Shown here: positions 45,600 through 45,644 of the stretch, one piece after another
Position numbering within the stretch: the first letter of the stretch is position 1
Layout of the letters: each line of letters starts with the position of its first letter
The notes under the pieces: generated by a model
What the model was told of the DNA's origin: nothing
The model's database searches: none
The model's input: only the letters and a program-made list of their open reading frames with translations
Position numbers and translations under genes: made by a program
NCBI GenBank assembly: GCA_016190995.1
Contig: JACPPN010000141.1
Location: 1-45,644, forward strand
Direction: 5' to 3'
Source: Acidobacteriota bacterium
Lineage (GTDB): Bacteria > Acidobacteriota > Vicinamibacteria > Vicinamibacterales > JACPPN01
DNA: 45,644 bases

Positions 45600-45644
45600 G
45601 AGACAACCTCCTCTGAAGATCCGGCTGAGGGCTGACTACTTCAA

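Noticed and set aside
1-45644. CRISPR arrays, intact insertion sequences, rRNA genes
   Set aside because: No regularly spaced direct repeats, no intact transposase with paired terminal repeats and no rRNA-like sequence were seen on reading through the window.

Overview
The window is high-GC bacterial DNA that looks chromosomal and soil- or groundwater-like. The mix of genes (a CDC48-bearing gas vesicle cluster, OtsA, GlgB, a HisKA_3 two-component pair, several VapBC/HigBA/TumE-type modules, a DUF2293 protein and an intergenic 'CCACAGAG' repeat style) would fit Acidobacteriota (Vicinamibacteria-like) or a neighbouring uncultured phylum. No marker gene fixes the taxon, so this is an inference.

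Region 1 (1-18,700) is accessory DNA that reads like a decayed genomic island. It opens with a tyrosine recombinase running off the left edge and an excisionase-like HTH gene. Next come toxin-antitoxin loci: TumE/TumA-like, HigBA, VapBC at 6.3 kb, an RHH antitoxin with a broken VapC at 8 kb, VapBC at 12.7 kb and a VapC stub at 16.6 kb. Gene scraps lie between them: a LysR piece, a second DUF2293 fragment, a second TumA tail, an enoyl-CoA hydratase tail, and two separated pieces that look like one SNF2/DUF3670 helicase. Intact cargo comprises a secreted glycosidase-like protein with a small coupled upstream gene, a DUF2293 protein, a two-gene module of an SNF2/RapA-like helicase plus a cysteine-rich partner, a CPBP membrane protease, an SDR dehydrogenase, a stand-alone receiver protein and an AraC-type regulator.

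Region 2 (19,270-32,900) is a gas vesicle locus, all on the + strand. Its first half is regulatory and chaperone-like: an unknown 209-aa protein, an NtrC-type sigma-54 activator, an Hsp20/GvpH protein, a CDC48-like double AAA+ ATPase, a GvpF/L protein, a PAS histidine kinase and a single-domain response regulator. Its second half is structural and assembly: GvpA, a GvpC-like repeat protein, GvpN, two small unknown proteins, a second GvpF/L, GvpG, a small helical-repeat protein, a GvpJ-like protein, GvpK and a second GvpJ-like protein. Stop/start overlaps (ATGA, GTGA, TGATG) tie much of it into coupled units. The embedded kinase, receiver and sigma-54 activator suggest that vesicle production is under a dedicated phosphorelay.

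Region 3 (33,000-45,644) looks more like core chromosome: a small CxxC protein, a secreted mono-haem cytochrome c, a REP/BIME-like palindrome pair, a HisKA_3 kinase with its LuxR-type regulator, trehalose-6-phosphate synthase, TadA, tRNA-Ser(CGA), a coiled-coil membrane protein, glycogen branching enzyme, an MFS transporter, and a convergent pair (PHA granule-region protein and EVE-domain protein) that seems fused end to end by a deletion.

The most novel-looking items are the unknown genes embedded in the gas vesicle operon, the helicase/cysteine-rich-protein pair, and the mosaic of duplicated and split gene relics around the toxin-antitoxin loci.
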